NCBI RefSeq assembly: GCF_029490015.1
Contig: NZ_CP120468.1
Coordinates: 1,054,001-1,118,000 of the forward strand
Direction: 5' to 3'
Source of the DNA: Halobaculum limi
Lineage (GTDB): Archaea; Halobacteriota; Halobacteria; Halobacteriales; Haloferacaceae
Length of the DNA stretch: 64,000 nt
Part shown: piece by piece, positions 47,130 to 56,454 of the stretch
Layout of the letters: each line of letters begins with the position of its first letter
How positions within the stretch are numbered: position 1 is the stretch's first letter
Program-made: the position numbers and the translations under genes
Notes under the pieces: generated by a model
The model's database searches: none
The model's input: the letters and a program-made list of their open reading frames with translations, nothing else
Told to the model about the DNA's origin: nothing

Positions 47130-47999
47130 TTACAGGAAGTCTTCGATGTGGTCGGCGACCTCGTTGGGCGTGTCGCCGACGGGGACGCCCGCGTCGTTGA
47201 GCGCGCCGATCTTCGACTCCGCGGTGCCGGTGCCGGAGCCGCTGACGATAGCGCCCGCGTGGCCCATCCGCTTGCCCGGCGGTGCCGTGCGGCCGGCGAT
47301 GAAGCCAGCGACCGGCGTGTCCATGTTCTCGGCGATGAACTTCGCGGCCTCTTCCTCGTCTTCGCCACCGATCTCACCGCACATCACGACGGCCTTCGTG
47401 TCGGGGTCGTTCTCGAACGCCTCGAGGGCGTCGACGAACGACGTGCCGATGATGGGGTCGCCGCCGATGCCGATGGCGGTCGTCTGCCCGATACCGCGTT
47501 CGGTCAGGTTCGAGACGACCTGGTACGTCAGGGTACCGGAGCGGGAGACGAGACCGACGTCGCCCGACTCGAAGATGTTGCCGGGGAGGATACCGAGTTT
47601 CGCCTCGCCGGGCGTGATGATGCCGGGGCAGTTCGGTCCGATGAGGCGGGTGTCGACCTCCGAGAGGCGCTTGTTCACCTTCGCCATGTCCTGGGTCGGG
47701 ATGCCCTCGGTGATGGCGACGACCAGGTCGAGGTCGGTGTCGAGCGCCTCGAAGATGGCGTCGCCGGCGAACGCCGGCGGGACGAACACGACGGAGGCGT
47801 CGGCGTCCTCGGCTTCGACGGCCTGGTCGACGGTGTCGTAGACAGGGACGCCAGCGACTTCCTGGCCGCCCTTGCCGGGCACCGCGCCCGCGACGACGTT
47901 CGTGCCGTACTCCAGCATCTGTTCGGTGTGGAACTTGCCTTCTCCGCCCGTGATGCCCTGCACCACGACGCGGGTGTCGTCGTCGACGAAAATGCTCAT
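47130..47999 (-). CDS. sucD: Succinyl-CoA ligase, alpha subunit
   Basis: 289-aa TCA-cycle subunit that binds CoA and carries the phospho-histidine. '[21 protein letters not shown]' starts the CoA-binding Rossmann domain. '[18 protein letters not shown]' and '[11 protein letters not shown]' follow, and the catalytic His is in '[10 protein letters not shown]' near residue 252. Length and motifs are standard. Overlaps sucC by four bases (ATGA) and is cotranscribed after it. Confidence 0.97.
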   Translation of the reverse strand: MSIFVDDDTRVVVQGITGGEGKFHTEQMLEYGTNVVAGAVPGKGGQEVAGVPVYDTVDQAVEAEDADASVVFVPPAFAGDAIFEALDTDLDLVVAITEGIPTQDMAKVNKRLSEVDTRLIGPNCPGIITPGEAKLGILPGNIFESGDVGLVSRSGTLTYQVVSNLTERGIGQTTAIGIGGDPIIGTSFVDALEAFENDPDTKAVVMCGEIGGEDEEEAAKFIAENMDTPVAGFIAGRTAPPGKRMGHAGAIVSGSGTGTAESKIGALNDAGVPVGDTPNEVADHIEDFL

Positions 48000-49141
48000 T
48001 GGGTCACCTCCTCGGCGTTCTTCACTGCACGCTGTACCGCGTCCTCAAGGGTACTCTCGACTTGCACGAGGTCCTCGTTGAGGATCTCCATCCCCTCGGC
48101 GGCGTTCGTCCCCGCGAGGCGGACGACAACCGGCTTGGGAATCTCGTCGAACTGTTCGAGCGCCTCGTTGATCCCCTTGGCGACCTCGTCGCCGCGGGTG
48201 ATGCCGCCGAAGATGTTGAACACGACGCTGTCGACGTTCTCGTCGGAGAACACCATGTCCAGCGCGTGCGTCACGCGTTCGGCCTTCGCGCCGCCACCGA
48301 TGTCGAGGAAGTTGGCGGGCTTGCCACCGTAGTAGTCCACGAGGTCGAGCGTCGTCATCACGAGACCCGCGCCGTTGCCGATGATGCCGACGTTGCCCGA
48401 CAGACGCACGTAGTCGAAGCCGTACTCGTTGGCCTTCGCCTCCAGTTCGTCGCCCGCGGCCTCGTCTTCCATCTCCGCGAGTTCTGGCTGACGGAACAGG
48501 GCGTCCTCGTCGATGTTCATCACCGCGTCCGCGGCGACGACCTCTCGGTCCGAGGTGATCATCACGGGATTGATCTCGATCTCGGAGGCGTCCTTCGACT
48601 CGTACAGGTCGTACAGCGTCGAGAGGATCGAGGCGACGTCCAGCGCCACGTCGCTCGGGATACCGGCGTCGTAGGCGATCTTACGGGCCTGGTACGGGTG
48701 CAGGCCGAACGCGGGGTCGATGTGCTCGCGAGCGATCTTCTCGGGCGTCTCCTCGGCGACCGACTCGATGTCGACGCCGCCCTCGGTGGAGACCATCGCG
48801 ACGGGTTTGCCCTCGCCGCGGTCCATCGTGATGCCCACGTACAGTTCGTTCTCGAAGTCGACGCCGGCCTCGACGAGGACCTTGTCGACCTCGTAGCCTT
48901 TGAGGTCCATCCCGATGATGGACTCGGCGGCCTCGCGTGCCTCCTCCTCGCTGGTGGCGATCTTGATGCCGCCGGCCTTGCCACGCCCGCCGACGTGGAC
49001 CTGCGCCTTGATGGCTGCCGGGTAGCCGATCTCGTCGACCGCGTCCATGACCTCCTCGACCGTGGACGCGAGTCGCGAGTCCGGGGTCGGAATCCCGGCG
49101 TCGGCGAAGACTTGCTTCGCCTGGTACTCGTGAAGTCTCAT
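47996..49141 (-). CDS. sucC: Succinyl-CoA ligase, beta subunit
   Basis: 381-aa nucleotide-binding (ADP-forming type) subunit. ATP-grasp domain from the N-terminus ('[19 protein letters not shown]', '[19 protein letters not shown]'), '[18 protein letters not shown]' with the metal ligands, and the C-terminal CoA-ligase domain with '[19 protein letters not shown]' and '[16 protein letters not shown]'. Complete. First gene of the sucCD operon. Confidence 0.97.
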   Translation of the reverse strand: MRLHEYQAKQVFADAGIPTPDSRLASTVEEVMDAVDEIGYPAAIKAQVHVGGRGKAGGIKIATSEEEAREAAESIIGMDLKGYEVDKVLVEAGVDFENELYVGITMDRGEGKPVAMVSTEGGVDIESVAEETPEKIAREHIDPAFGLHPYQARKIAYDAGIPSDVALDVASILSTLYDLYESKDASEIEINPVMITSDREVVAADAVMNIDEDALFRQPELAEMEDEAAGDELEAKANEYGFDYVRLSGNVGIIGNGAGLVMTTLDLVDYYGGKPANFLDIGGGAKAERVTHALDMVFSDENVDSVVFNIFGGITRGDEVAKGINEALEQFDEIPKPVVVRLAGTNAAEGMEILNEDLVQVESTLEDAVQRAVKNAEEVTQ

Positions 49142-49242
49142 GCGTCTGAATACCTGCCCCTCTCGGGGTTAAATCCCGCCGATTCCGGCCGCGTTCGCGA
49201 GGGCACCGCCGTCCCGTGTCCAGCCCCGTATTTCGCCCCGCG

Positions 49243-49527
49243 TCAGTTCCCCGTCGCCTGTCCGACGCCCGCGAGAACGAGACCGAGGACGCTCACGACG
49301 CCGGTCCACAGCACGGACGGCCGCAGCGTGATGTCGTTACAGCCGTCGGTGTACAGCAGCGTCGGCGGCCACGCCTGCACGCCGCGGAGAGCGAACTCCG
49401 CGAGTCGGCGGGGTCCCGCACAGAACGCATCCGTCGAGGCGGCGACCGGGCCGACCGTCACGAGCAACACCGTACACGCGAGCAGTCCGGCACCGAAGGC
49501 GGTCGCGCCGACGTGTCGCAGGGACAT
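49243..49527 (-). CDS. Small membrane protein with a Cys pair
   Basis: 94-aa protein with two hydrophobic segments: 'ATAFGAGLLACTVLLVTVG' and 'VLWTGVVSVLGLVLAGVG'. The loop between them is hydrophilic with two Cys ('AFCAGPRR' and 'YTDGCNDITL'), which may form a disulphide on the outer face. Codon bias supports coding. Family unknown. Confidence 0.7.
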   Translation of the reverse strand: MSLRHVGATAFGAGLLACTVLLVTVGPVAASTDAFCAGPRRLAEFALRGVQAWPPTLLYTDGCNDITLRPSVLWTGVVSVLGLVLAGVGQATGN

Positions 49528-49648
49528 ACCCGACCGCTACCCCCGGCGGCACTTTCACTCCTCCGGTCACACTCGCGGGACAGTCGGGCGTCTACCCCGA
49601 CTGCCGACGCCGCTGGAGGTAAGTCGCCTCGCCGGGACGGTGGTAGCG

Positions 49649-50608
49649 ATGCGAGCAGTACGCTTCCACGAACACGGCGACGAATCGGTGCTACAGGTGG
49701 AGGAGGTCGACCGCCCCGAGGTCGACTCCGACGAGGTGCTCGTCGAGGTGGCGTCTGCGGGCGTCAACCCCGTAGACACCTACTTCCGCGAGGGATCGTA
49801 CGAACCGTACGGCCTGCCAGCGATCCCCGGCGTCGACGCCGCGGGCACCGCGGTCGAGGTGGGCGACGCCGTCGGGGGGATCGAGGAAGGCGACGCTGTG
49901 TACGCCACCGGCCTGTCGAGTACGATTCCCGGCGGCTACGCCGAGTTCGTCGCGGTGCCCGACGACCGAATCGCGGTCCTGCCCGACGACGCCGACCTCG
50001 TCGCTGCGGGCGGCGCGGGCGTCGCCGCCGTCACCGCCTGGCGCGCGCTGATCCAGCACGCGAACCTCCGGCCCGCCGAGTCCGTCCTGATCCACGGTGG
50101 CTCCGGCGGCGTCGGCCACGCCGCGGTGCAGGTCGCCGCCGCGACCGGTGCGACCGTGATCGCGACGGCCGCCCCAGAGTACCACGACGCGGTCGCCGAC
50201 CTCGGGGCGGACGCCGTCCTCGACTACGACCGCGACGACCTCGCGGACGCCGTCACGGAGGTGGCGGGCGGCGGCGTGAACGTCGTTCTCGACCACCGCC
50301 TCGACGAGTACCTCGGCTTCGACGCGGAGGTGGCCGCCCAGTCTGCACGCGTCGTCGGCATCGGCGAGAACGACCCCGAGATCGGGTTCCCCGTGTCGGC
50401 GGCCGCCCGTGGGAAGGACCTGAACCTCCAACTGATGTCGATGTTCAACACGCCAAGTCTCGCGGACGCCCTCAACGACCTGGCGTCGCTGTGGGGCGAC
50501 GACCTCACCATCGAGGTGGCTCGGAGCTACGACTTGGAGGAGGCGGCGGCGGCACAGTCGGACGTGATGACCGACAGTTTCCTCGGCAAACTCGTCATCG
50601 AACCGTGA
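49649..50608 (+). CDS. NADPH:quinone reductase-like MDR protein
   Basis: 319-aa zinc-free medium-chain dehydrogenase of the QOR group. The N-terminal GroES-like domain has 'VASAGVNPVDTYFREGSY' and 'IPGVDAAGTAVEVG'. The NADPH Rossmann motif is 'GGSGGVGHAAVQVA' near 150. The Cys/His zinc ligands of alcohol dehydrogenases are absent, as expected for quinone reductases. Start at the ATG at 49649. Single gene, convergent with the Bat-type regulator. True substrate unknown. Confidence 0.92.
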   Translation: MRAVRFHEHGDESVLQVEEVDRPEVDSDEVLVEVASAGVNPVDTYFREGSYEPYGLPAIPGVDAAGTAVEVGDAVGGIEEGDAVYATGLSSTIPGGYAEFVAVPDDRIAVLPDDADLVAAGGAGVAAVTAWRALIQHANLRPAESVLIHGGSGGVGHAAVQVAAATGATVIATAAPEYHDAVADLGADAVLDYDRDDLADAVTEVAGGGVNVVLDHRLDEYLGFDAEVAAQSARVVGIGENDPEIGFPVSAAARGKDLNLQLMSMFNTPSLADALNDLASLWGDDLTIEVARSYDLEEAAAAQSDVMTDSFLGKLVIEP

Positions 50609-50638
50609 CGCGCGGGTAGCCACCCGAGTTGAACCCCG

Positions 50639-52948
50639 TCACTCCTCGCAGAACACCGCGTCGAACACCTTCGCCTGCCCGGTTCGGAGATGCTGGTGGA
50701 GCGTGGACGCGGCGATGCCGAGCGAATCGGCGACCTCCTCGGCTGTCGCGTCGCGCGGCCACGAGAAGTAGCCCGCGTGAAACGCCGTCGCGAGCGCCGT
50801 CCGCTGGCGGTCGGTGAGGGCGTCTATCGACGACTCGATGCTCACCTCCGTCCGATCGACCTGTTCGCGACGCAGCAGCGACGCGTCGGGGTACGTCTCG
50901 CGCATCACGTCGATCACCCGACGAGCGTCCGCGTTCGGCGAGAGGCACACGGTCACCTGTGAGTCGCCGTCCTCGATGACGACCTGTTTGAGTTCCCCAC
51001 CCTGGGCGGCGACCGCCGAGAGCACCGGGAGGTCCGTCACCGTCAACTCGAACCGCTGTGGGTCGCCGTCCGAGCGGACGACGACCTCCTCGTACAGCGG
51101 GTGGGTCTCGACCGCTTCCTCGAGCGTCGCCATCCCCGCGGTCGTCGTCCGACCGAACAGGACGAACTCGCCGTCGTTTCGCGGCGCCGCGTGGTCGAGG
51201 TAGATGGGGTCGGTCGACGGACCGACCGCTGCCGGGTCGAACACGTCCGTAATGAGAAATTCCAGTTCGACGACCTGATCGCCCAACAGCGCCTGTTTGC
51301 GATCGGCGGCGGCGATTGCGTGGCCCACCACTTCGCCGAGTTGGGCGATTACCTCCCGCTCGCGGCCGACGAACGCTCGCTCCCGCTCGGAGTACACGTT
51401 CAACACGCCGTAGACGGTGCCGTCGTGAACGATCGGGATCGCCGCAGACGAGCGGTAGCCGTAGGTTGCTACCTGTTCGTCCCACGGGTCCTGACGGGGG
51501 TCGGCGGCGGCGTGTTGGGTCGTCTGGACGGTCCCCGTCTGGTAGGCACGGCCGGTCGGCCCCCAGGCGTGGTCGTCATCCGGGTCGACCGAGATGCGGG
51601 TCCCGTCGAGGTAGCCCTCGACACCTGCCTCTGCACGGACGCGTATCTCTCGGCTGGCCGCGCCGACGTCGCCGATCCACGCGAACTGGTAGGAGTCGGC
51701 CGTCGCCAGTCGCTCGCAGGTGACGCGTTCGATCTCCTCGCGGGTCGACCGCTCGACGATCGCCCGCGACACCTTTCGGACCACCCGGTTGACGCTGTTG
51801 AGTGCGGCGAGTTGGGTTCGCTGGTGTTCGACCTCACGCTCGTGGCGGGCGCGTTCGATCGAGGAGGCGAGGACGTTGGCGACCGACTGGACGAACGCCG
51901 CGTCGTGATCTGTGAGGGCCGCAGGCGCCGTGTCGTGGGTGCCCAGGATTCCCCACGGCGACTCCGGTGAGCCGATGATCGTGCTGATCCCGCTGCGGAC
52001 GCCGTGCGACGTGAGGAGGTCGGGGCCGCTGAACCGCCGCTCTTCGTCGAGGTCCTCGACGACGACTGGCTCTGCGGTCCGGAGCGTGTACGCCGCCTGC
52101 GAGTCGTCTTCGACGGCTGAGACGGTCGCAGAGCCGACGATCCCATCGTCCCAGCCGACGCCTTGCCGGAGCAGGAGTTCGTCGGTGTCTGCGTTGAGGT
52201 CGAGCACCTTGCAGTAGGTGTGTCCGAGCGTCTCGGCGACGACTCGGGTCGCCTCGGCGAACAGGTCGTCTACGTCCGCTACCTCGAGTGCACGCTGGCC
52301 CAGTGCTGCGACCGCCTCCTGTTGCCGAATGCGGGCTTCCAACTTCTGTTGGTACGCTCGCCGCGCGGTGACCTCCTGCGACATCCCCAGCGCCTCGAAC
52401 ACTCGCCCGTCGTCGTCCCGGACGGGGTAGAAGTGGAAGCGGTACGCTTGGTCGTCGACGGTCGCCTCGAACGTCGACACGTCGCCGTCGAGCGCGCGCT
52501 CGTATCCGGGGATCACGACGTCGGCTATCGACGGCGGGAGGGCCGTCGCCAACCGCTCGCCCTCGAGGTCGTCGCTCGTGAGGGCTGTGGTCCCCTCGGG
52601 CGATCCGCCGAACGTCGTGTAGCGCATCCGCTCGTCGACGAGTGCGAGCGCCCCGTTGGGGAACTGCTCGACGAGCGTGCGGTAGCGGTGCCGGGCTTCC
52701 CCGTTCTCGTCCGTGTCCGGTCGCTCGTCGTCCTCGTCGGCGACGGGTCGCCACCAGACGCGACCCCCGGAGCCGACCTTCTTGCTCTCGATCCGCCCGA
52801 CGGCTTCGAGGCGGCGGAGACGGTCGTACGTCCCGCGGCGGCCGACCCCGAGGTTGGCTGCGATCTCGGTCGTCGTCAGCGGCTGCCCGCGGCGCGGGAA
52901 CGCCTCCAGCGTCTCGTGGAGCGCCGCCGACAGCACCTCCGAACTCAT
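50639..52948 (-). CDS. Bat-type multidomain sensor-regulator (HTH, PAS, GAF, GAF, Bat, HTH-10)
   Basis: 769-aa cytoplasmic sensor-regulator. In order: an N-terminal winged helix (about 15-70, 'TTTEIAANLGVGRRGTYDRL'), a PAS domain (about 85-195, with 'ALGMSQEVTARRA' closing it), a first GAF (about 215-375), a second GAF (about 390-545, 'GYRSSAAIPIVHDGTVYGVLNVY'), a Bat domain (about 555-700) and HTH-10 (about 705-765, 'LTDRQRTALATAFHAGYFSWPRDATAEEVADSL' in parts). Such proteins resemble the bacterioopsin activator and respond to oxygen, redox or light in some cases. The ligand here is unknown. Divergent from the DUF7344 gene at 53151. Confidence 0.93.
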   Translation of the reverse strand: MSSEVLSAALHETLEAFPRRGQPLTTTEIAANLGVGRRGTYDRLRRLEAVGRIESKKVGSGGRVWWRPVADEDDERPDTDENGEARHRYRTLVEQFPNGALALVDERMRYTTFGGSPEGTTALTSDDLEGERLATALPPSIADVVIPGYERALDGDVSTFEATVDDQAYRFHFYPVRDDDGRVFEALGMSQEVTARRAYQQKLEARIRQQEAVAALGQRALEVADVDDLFAEATRVVAETLGHTYCKVLDLNADTDELLLRQGVGWDDGIVGSATVSAVEDDSQAAYTLRTAEPVVVEDLDEERRFSGPDLLTSHGVRSGISTIIGSPESPWGILGTHDTAPAALTDHDAAFVQSVANVLASSIERARHEREVEHQRTQLAALNSVNRVVRKVSRAIVERSTREEIERVTCERLATADSYQFAWIGDVGAASREIRVRAEAGVEGYLDGTRISVDPDDDHAWGPTGRAYQTGTVQTTQHAAADPRQDPWDEQVATYGYRSSAAIPIVHDGTVYGVLNVYSERERAFVGREREVIAQLGEVVGHAIAAADRKQALLGDQVVELEFLITDVFDPAAVGPSTDPIYLDHAAPRNDGEFVLFGRTTTAGMATLEEAVETHPLYEEVVVRSDGDPQRFELTVTDLPVLSAVAAQGGELKQVVIEDGDSQVTVCLSPNADARRVIDVMRETYPDASLLRREQVDRTEVSIESSIDALTDRQRTALATAFHAGYFSWPRDATAEEVADSLGIAASTLHQHLRTGQAKVFDAVFCEE

Positions 52949-53150
52949 CGCCGGCCCTCTCGCGTCGGCGCGGGTCAATGTTCCGCCCACGGAGGGTGTT
53001 CGGCGCCATCTTGAGGACATTCGCTACGATCCGGTCGACGGACGGGAGCCGCCTCGTTGCCATCGGACATCGATCGGGAATGCGAGCGTCACGACGGTGC
53101 CTACACACTGGCCCCTCGGTCTTACGGTGCGCGCGTCGTTCCAGACAGAT

Positions 53151-53489
53151 ATGCCCGCAGATGAGACCCTCTCTGGTGTGACCGACCGCCCGGCAACCGT
53201 CGACTCGGCCGACAGATACCCAGCGACGGCGAACCTCGACGAGAGCGCCCGCCACCGACTGCTCTCGGCTGCTCGACGGCGACACGCCCTGGACGTGTTC
53301 GAGATTCGGTCGAACCCGGTCACGCTGCGTGCGCTGGCGGCCGCCATCGCTGCCCGAGAGGATGTCGACCCGGCAGACGAAGCCGAGCGGCGCAGCATCG
53401 CGATCGCGTTGCACCACGTCCACCTCCCGATGCTCGCCGACTACGGTGTCGTCGAGTACGACTCCGAAGAGAAGACGATCTGGGCGTAG
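53151..53489 (+). CDS. DUF7344-type small HTH protein
   Basis: 112-aa protein with a winged-helix-like domain in the C-terminal 75 residues: 'LLSAARRRHALDVFEIRSN', 'VTLRALAAAIAAREDVDP', 'IALHHVHLPMLADYGVVEYD' and 'EKTIWA'. This matches the haloarchaeal DUF7344 pattern. The N-terminal 35 residues are disordered. Start is the ATG at 53151. It is divergent from the Bat-type regulator (about 200 bases between), so the two may share control sites. DNA targets are unknown. Confidence 0.82.
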   Translation: MPADETLSGVTDRPATVDSADRYPATANLDESARHRLLSAARRRHALDVFEIRSNPVTLRALAAAIAAREDVDPADEAERRSIAIALHHVHLPMLADYGVVEYDSEEKTIWA

Positions 53490-53530
53490 CCCAACGACGG
53501 CTACCGCCCGCCCGACCAGTCACTCAGGCG

Positions 53531-53677
53531 TCAGTTCTTCTTCGCACGAACCGTCTTGCCGCGCCGAACCATGTCCTCACAGTGTGGGCAGGCGCGGGGT
53601 TGGGTCACTCCCTCCGGCTCGAACACCTTTACGTATCGTTCCGTCACGAACGACTGACAGTTCTGGCACGTCGGCAT
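53531..53677 (-). CDS. 48-aa zinc-finger protein (DUF7563-like)
   Basis: Short protein with two CxxC pairs: 'CQNCQSF' at 4-7 and 'CPHCED' at 31-34, separated by 'VKVFEPEGVTQPRA', ending in a basic 'GKTVRAKKN'. This is a small zinc ribbon of a kind (DUF7563) common in haloarchaea. The ATG at 53677 starts directly at the first knuckle; the 60 codons above have no such character. Function unknown. Confidence 0.82.
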   Translation of the reverse strand: MPTCQNCQSFVTERYVKVFEPEGVTQPRACPHCEDMVRRGKTVRAKKN

Positions 53678-53851
53678 ACAACGGCGGGGGTCCAGCGGAG
53701 ATAAACGGATTTCGGTCGACGGCGTCTCAGTCACTCGGTCACGTACGACAGGTCTCGGACACCTGACAGGGGTAGACGAGCGCTCCGCTTCCTGGGAATC
53801 GACTCGTGGGTTCACAGCCCACACCGACGCATCTCCAGTAGGCGAATCGTG

Positions 53852-54214
53852 ATGCACTGTTCGGCGGAGTCGAGCGCCGACCAGCGACGTGCATTCGCCA
53901 ACGCGGCGAATCTGCTCGGCGACAGCACCGCCGACGTGGACGCACTCGTGGTCGTGCTCAACGGCGACGGCGTCTCCGCGGCCCGCGCCGACTCTCCCGT
54001 CGCCGACGAGGTTCGTGGCCTCCTCGCGCGAACGCCAGCGGAAGCGACCGACGCCGACGCCTCGGCGGTCGAGGTGTGTGTCTGTGGCAACTCACTGGCG
54101 GCCCGAGACATCCCCGAAGACAGTCTCGTGTACGGTGTGGAGGTCGTCTCCAGCGGGATGGGTGAGATCAGTCGCCGCGAGGCGGACGGCTACGGCTACA
54201 TCCGGGTGCCGTAG
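53852..54214 (+). CDS. DsrE-like sulphur-relay family protein
   Basis: 120-aa protein with a DsrE/YchN-like fold: 'ALVVVLNGDGVSAARADSPV' in strand 1-helix, 'AVEVCVCGNSLAARDIPEDSL' with two Cys, and 'VYGVEVVSSGMGEISRREADGYGYIRVP' at the end. The Cys pair 'CVCGNS' is where DsrE-type proteins hold the sulphur-carrying Cys. GTG at 53849, one codon upstream, is an alternative. Followed after four bases by the SDR gene; likely cotranscribed. Confidence 0.85.
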   Translation: MHCSAESSADQRRAFANAANLLGDSTADVDALVVVLNGDGVSAARADSPVADEVRGLLARTPAEATDADASAVEVCVCGNSLAARDIPEDSLVYGVEVVSSGMGEISRREADGYGYIRVP

Positions 54215-54218
54215 GCCG

Positions 54219-55079
54219 ATGCTCGCCCGTGCGGTGTCCTCGTTCGTGGACGCCCGCCGACGACCTGGCGGGCCGGCCCCCGACGGCAGCGGACTCGTCG
54301 TCGTGGTCACCGGCGCGAACGAGGGAATCGGCCACCACATCCTCCGAACGCTCCTCGAAGATGGCTATCGCGTCGCCTGCCTCGACGTCGACGGGTCGAA
54401 CGTGGAACCGCTGGCCGAGGATTGTCCCGACCGAGTCGCAGTCTACGAGTGCGACGTGACCGTCGACGCCGACGTGACACGCGCGGTCGACGCGGTCATC
54501 GACGAGTGGGGCCACATCGACGTCCTCGTCAACAACGCGGCGGTGTTCGAGTTCGGCCCGTTCGAAGAGACGAGCCTCGAACAGATCCGTCGTGAGTTCG
54601 AGGTGAACTACTTCGGGTACGTCCGCCTCATCCGGGCAGTCCTCCCACATATGACCGCCCGTGGTGGTGGGATCGTCCACAACGTCAGTTCCGGCGCGGG
54701 GGTCACCGGCCACCCTAGTCTCTCGGGGTACGCCTCGACGAAGGGTGCGGTCGAGGCGCTCGCGCGGTCACTCCGACTCGAACTCGCGCCGAAGAACGTC
54801 GCCGTGACGCTGATGCATCCGTCGCTCGCGGCGACGCGGTCGGCATCCCGAATCGGCTATCCCGCCGCGGCGATGAACGACCCCGCCGACGTCGGGCGCG
54901 GCCTCGCCAAGCAGATTCGCTCGACGGACCGCGTCATCTACGCGGATTGGGGCGCACGGGTCGGCATCCCGCTCGTCAGGCTGGTGCCGGCCATCAACCG
55001 CTGGGCGACGAGGCGGTTCGTGCCGAGTGCCGACGACGCCGAGGAGACTCCCTCCGCGGCGGCATCGACGCGGAAGTAG
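54219..55079 (+). CDS. Short-chain dehydrogenase/reductase
   Basis: 286-aa classical SDR. 'TGANEGIG' (about 31-38) is the cofactor loop, 'DVTVDADV' marks the adenine pocket, 'VLVNNAAVFEFG' the NNAG-type motif, 'NVSSGAGVTG' the catalytic Ser, and 'YASTK' (Tyr about 171) the Tyr/Lys pair. An Asp after strand 2 ('CLDVDGS') favours NAD over NADP. The C-terminal ~60 residues run past the SDR core with two hydrophobic stretches ('IYADWGARVGIPLVRLV'), suggesting membrane association. Substrate unknown. Confidence 0.9.
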   Translation: MLARAVSSFVDARRRPGGPAPDGSGLVVVVTGANEGIGHHILRTLLEDGYRVACLDVDGSNVEPLAEDCPDRVAVYECDVTVDADVTRAVDAVIDEWGHIDVLVNNAAVFEFGPFEETSLEQIRREFEVNYFGYVRLIRAVLPHMTARGGGIVHNVSSGAGVTGHPSLSGYASTKGAVEALARSLRLELAPKNVAVTLMHPSLAATRSASRIGYPAAAMNDPADVGRGLAKQIRSTDRVIYADWGARVGIPLVRLVPAINRWATRRFVPSADDAEETPSAAASTRK

Positions 55080-55088
55080 CGTCGCTGG

Positions 55089-55997
55089 TCACTTCGAGAG
55101 CCGTGCGGTCACGGTGTCGTCCTCCTCTGCGACGGCGACGAGTCCGTCGTCCGCGAGGTCGGTCACGAGGCCGCGAAGCCACTCGCGGCCGTACTCGCCG
55201 TCGGGCGCGTAGTCGACGCGGACGCGCGGTCCCAACTCGTCGAGCGCCAGTTCGTCGTGACTGCCGAGCGCCCGGACCACACGCCCACGGAACTGTCGGC
55301 GACTCCCCTCGAAACTCGGCTGTTCGGGCACGTCCGGCGCGGTGAAGTCGCCCGTCTCGTAGGCGCGACACCAGCGGCGCCACGGACACCCCGCCTCGTC
55401 ACAGCGGGGGGACTGCCCGCAGGCGACTCCGCCGAGTTCCATAATCGCGTTGTTCCACACGCGCGACTCGCCCTCGGGCAGCAGGTCAGACGCCGCCTCG
55501 GCGAACGCCGCGTCGTCGTCGGGGACGCCGAACGCGCGGTGGAGCACGCGCTTGACGTTCGTGTCGACGACGGCGTCGCCGTTGTTGAACGCGAAGGAGG
55601 CGACGGCGTTGGCGGTGTACGGACCGACGCCCATCAGTTCCTGCAGTTCCTCGGGCGACTCCGGGAACTGACCGTCGTAGTCTTCGGTGACTTGCGTGGC
55701 CGCCTCGTGGAGGTACTTCGCGCGGTTGTTGTACCCTAGCGAGTGGCCCGACCAGAAGGAGACCACCGCGCCTCGATCGGCGGCCGCCAGGTCCGCGGCG
55801 GTCGGCCACTCGTCGAGGAAATCGGCGTACGCCTCCTCAACGCGGGACAACTGCGTCTGCTGGCTCATCACCTCCGAGACGAGGATGCGGTAGGGGTCGT
55901 CGGTGCGTCGCCACGGGAAGTCCCGGTGGTCGTCCTCGTACCACTCGATCAGCGCCTCCCGCACGGCGTCGGCGTCGTCGGGGAGGTGGTCGCTCAT
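55089..55997 (-). CDS. mutY: A/G-specific adenine glycosylase MutY
   Basis: 302-aa base-excision repair enzyme that removes adenine opposite 8-oxoguanine. The catalytic Glu lies in 'SEVMSQQTQLSRVEEAY', the helix-hairpin-helix is 'LMGVGPYTANAVASFAF' and the catalytic Asp is in 'VVDTNVKRVLHR'. The [4Fe-4S] ligands are four Cys in the 'CGQSPRCDEAGCPWRRWC' segment, spaced 5-4-5 rather than the usual 6-2-5. There is a short C-terminal extension instead of a full MutT-like domain. Start at the ATG at 55997. Confidence 0.92.
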   Translation of the reverse strand: MSDHLPDDADAVREALIEWYEDDHRDFPWRRTDDPYRILVSEVMSQQTQLSRVEEAYADFLDEWPTAADLAAADRGAVVSFWSGHSLGYNNRAKYLHEAATQVTEDYDGQFPESPEELQELMGVGPYTANAVASFAFNNGDAVVDTNVKRVLHRAFGVPDDDAAFAEAASDLLPEGESRVWNNAIMELGGVACGQSPRCDEAGCPWRRWCRAYETGDFTAPDVPEQPSFEGSRRQFRGRVVRALGSHDELALDELGPRVRVDYAPDGEYGREWLRGLVTDLADDGLVAVAEEDDTVTARLSK

Positions 55998-56114
55998 TAC
56001 CCGATCCATCGCTGCGGGGCGAAAAGCGCTGACGGTTCGGCCGGGTCGCGTCCGGTGGCCGTGGCGTCGGACCACGGGAGAAGGCATTTACCGTCTCCTT
56101 GACTCGCGCCGGGT

Positions 56115-56417
56115 ATGCGACAGGACTTGGTCCTCCTCTCGATGTTCGCCGGCCTCGCGGTCGTCGTCCTCCCAGTCGTCTTCGTGTTCTTCTTGGCGCT
56201 CGGGCCGGCCGGATGGCTCTTCACCGGTGTCAGCATCGTCGTCGTCGGTGTAGTCGTCGCGGCGAAGGCGGACGACGACGCAGACGAGACGCCCGCCAAG
56301 ACGAACTGCCCCGAGTGTGGGTCACGCGTCCAAGTGAATGCGCCCACCTGTGACTACTGTGGGCACGCGTTCGACGGCCCCGCCCCTGACGACACTCCCG
56401 ACCCATCGGCACCGTAG
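56115..56417 (+). CDS. Membrane-anchored zinc-ribbon protein
   Basis: 100-aa protein with two TM segments (about 5-27 and 31-54) followed by a cytoplasmic zinc ribbon: 'NCPECGSRVQVNAPTCDYCGHAF', with Cys at roughly 65, 68, 79 and 82. The acidic, Pro-rich tail is disordered. Such proteins are common in haloarchaea. Function unknown. Transcribed in the same direction as the next two genes. Confidence 0.85.
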   Translation: MRQDLVLLSMFAGLAVVVLPVVFVFFLALGPAGWLFTGVSIVVVGVVVAAKADDDADETPAKTNCPECGSRVQVNAPTCDYCGHAFDGPAPDDTPDPSAP

Positions 56418-56454
56418 CGTAACGGGTATCCCCGCGCCGACACTTCCGCCGGAC

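Noticed and set aside
47999-49648. Large plus-strand open frame reading into the quinone-reductase gene.
   Set aside because: Its first 550 codons are antisense to sucC; only the part from 49649 on is a real gene.
53806-53822. GTGGG-TTCACAG-CCCAC, a T-arm-like hairpin.
   Set aside because: No acceptor, D-arm or anticodon arm fits around it. It is just a 5-base stem with a 7-base loop, in the upstream region between the zinc-finger and DsrE genes.
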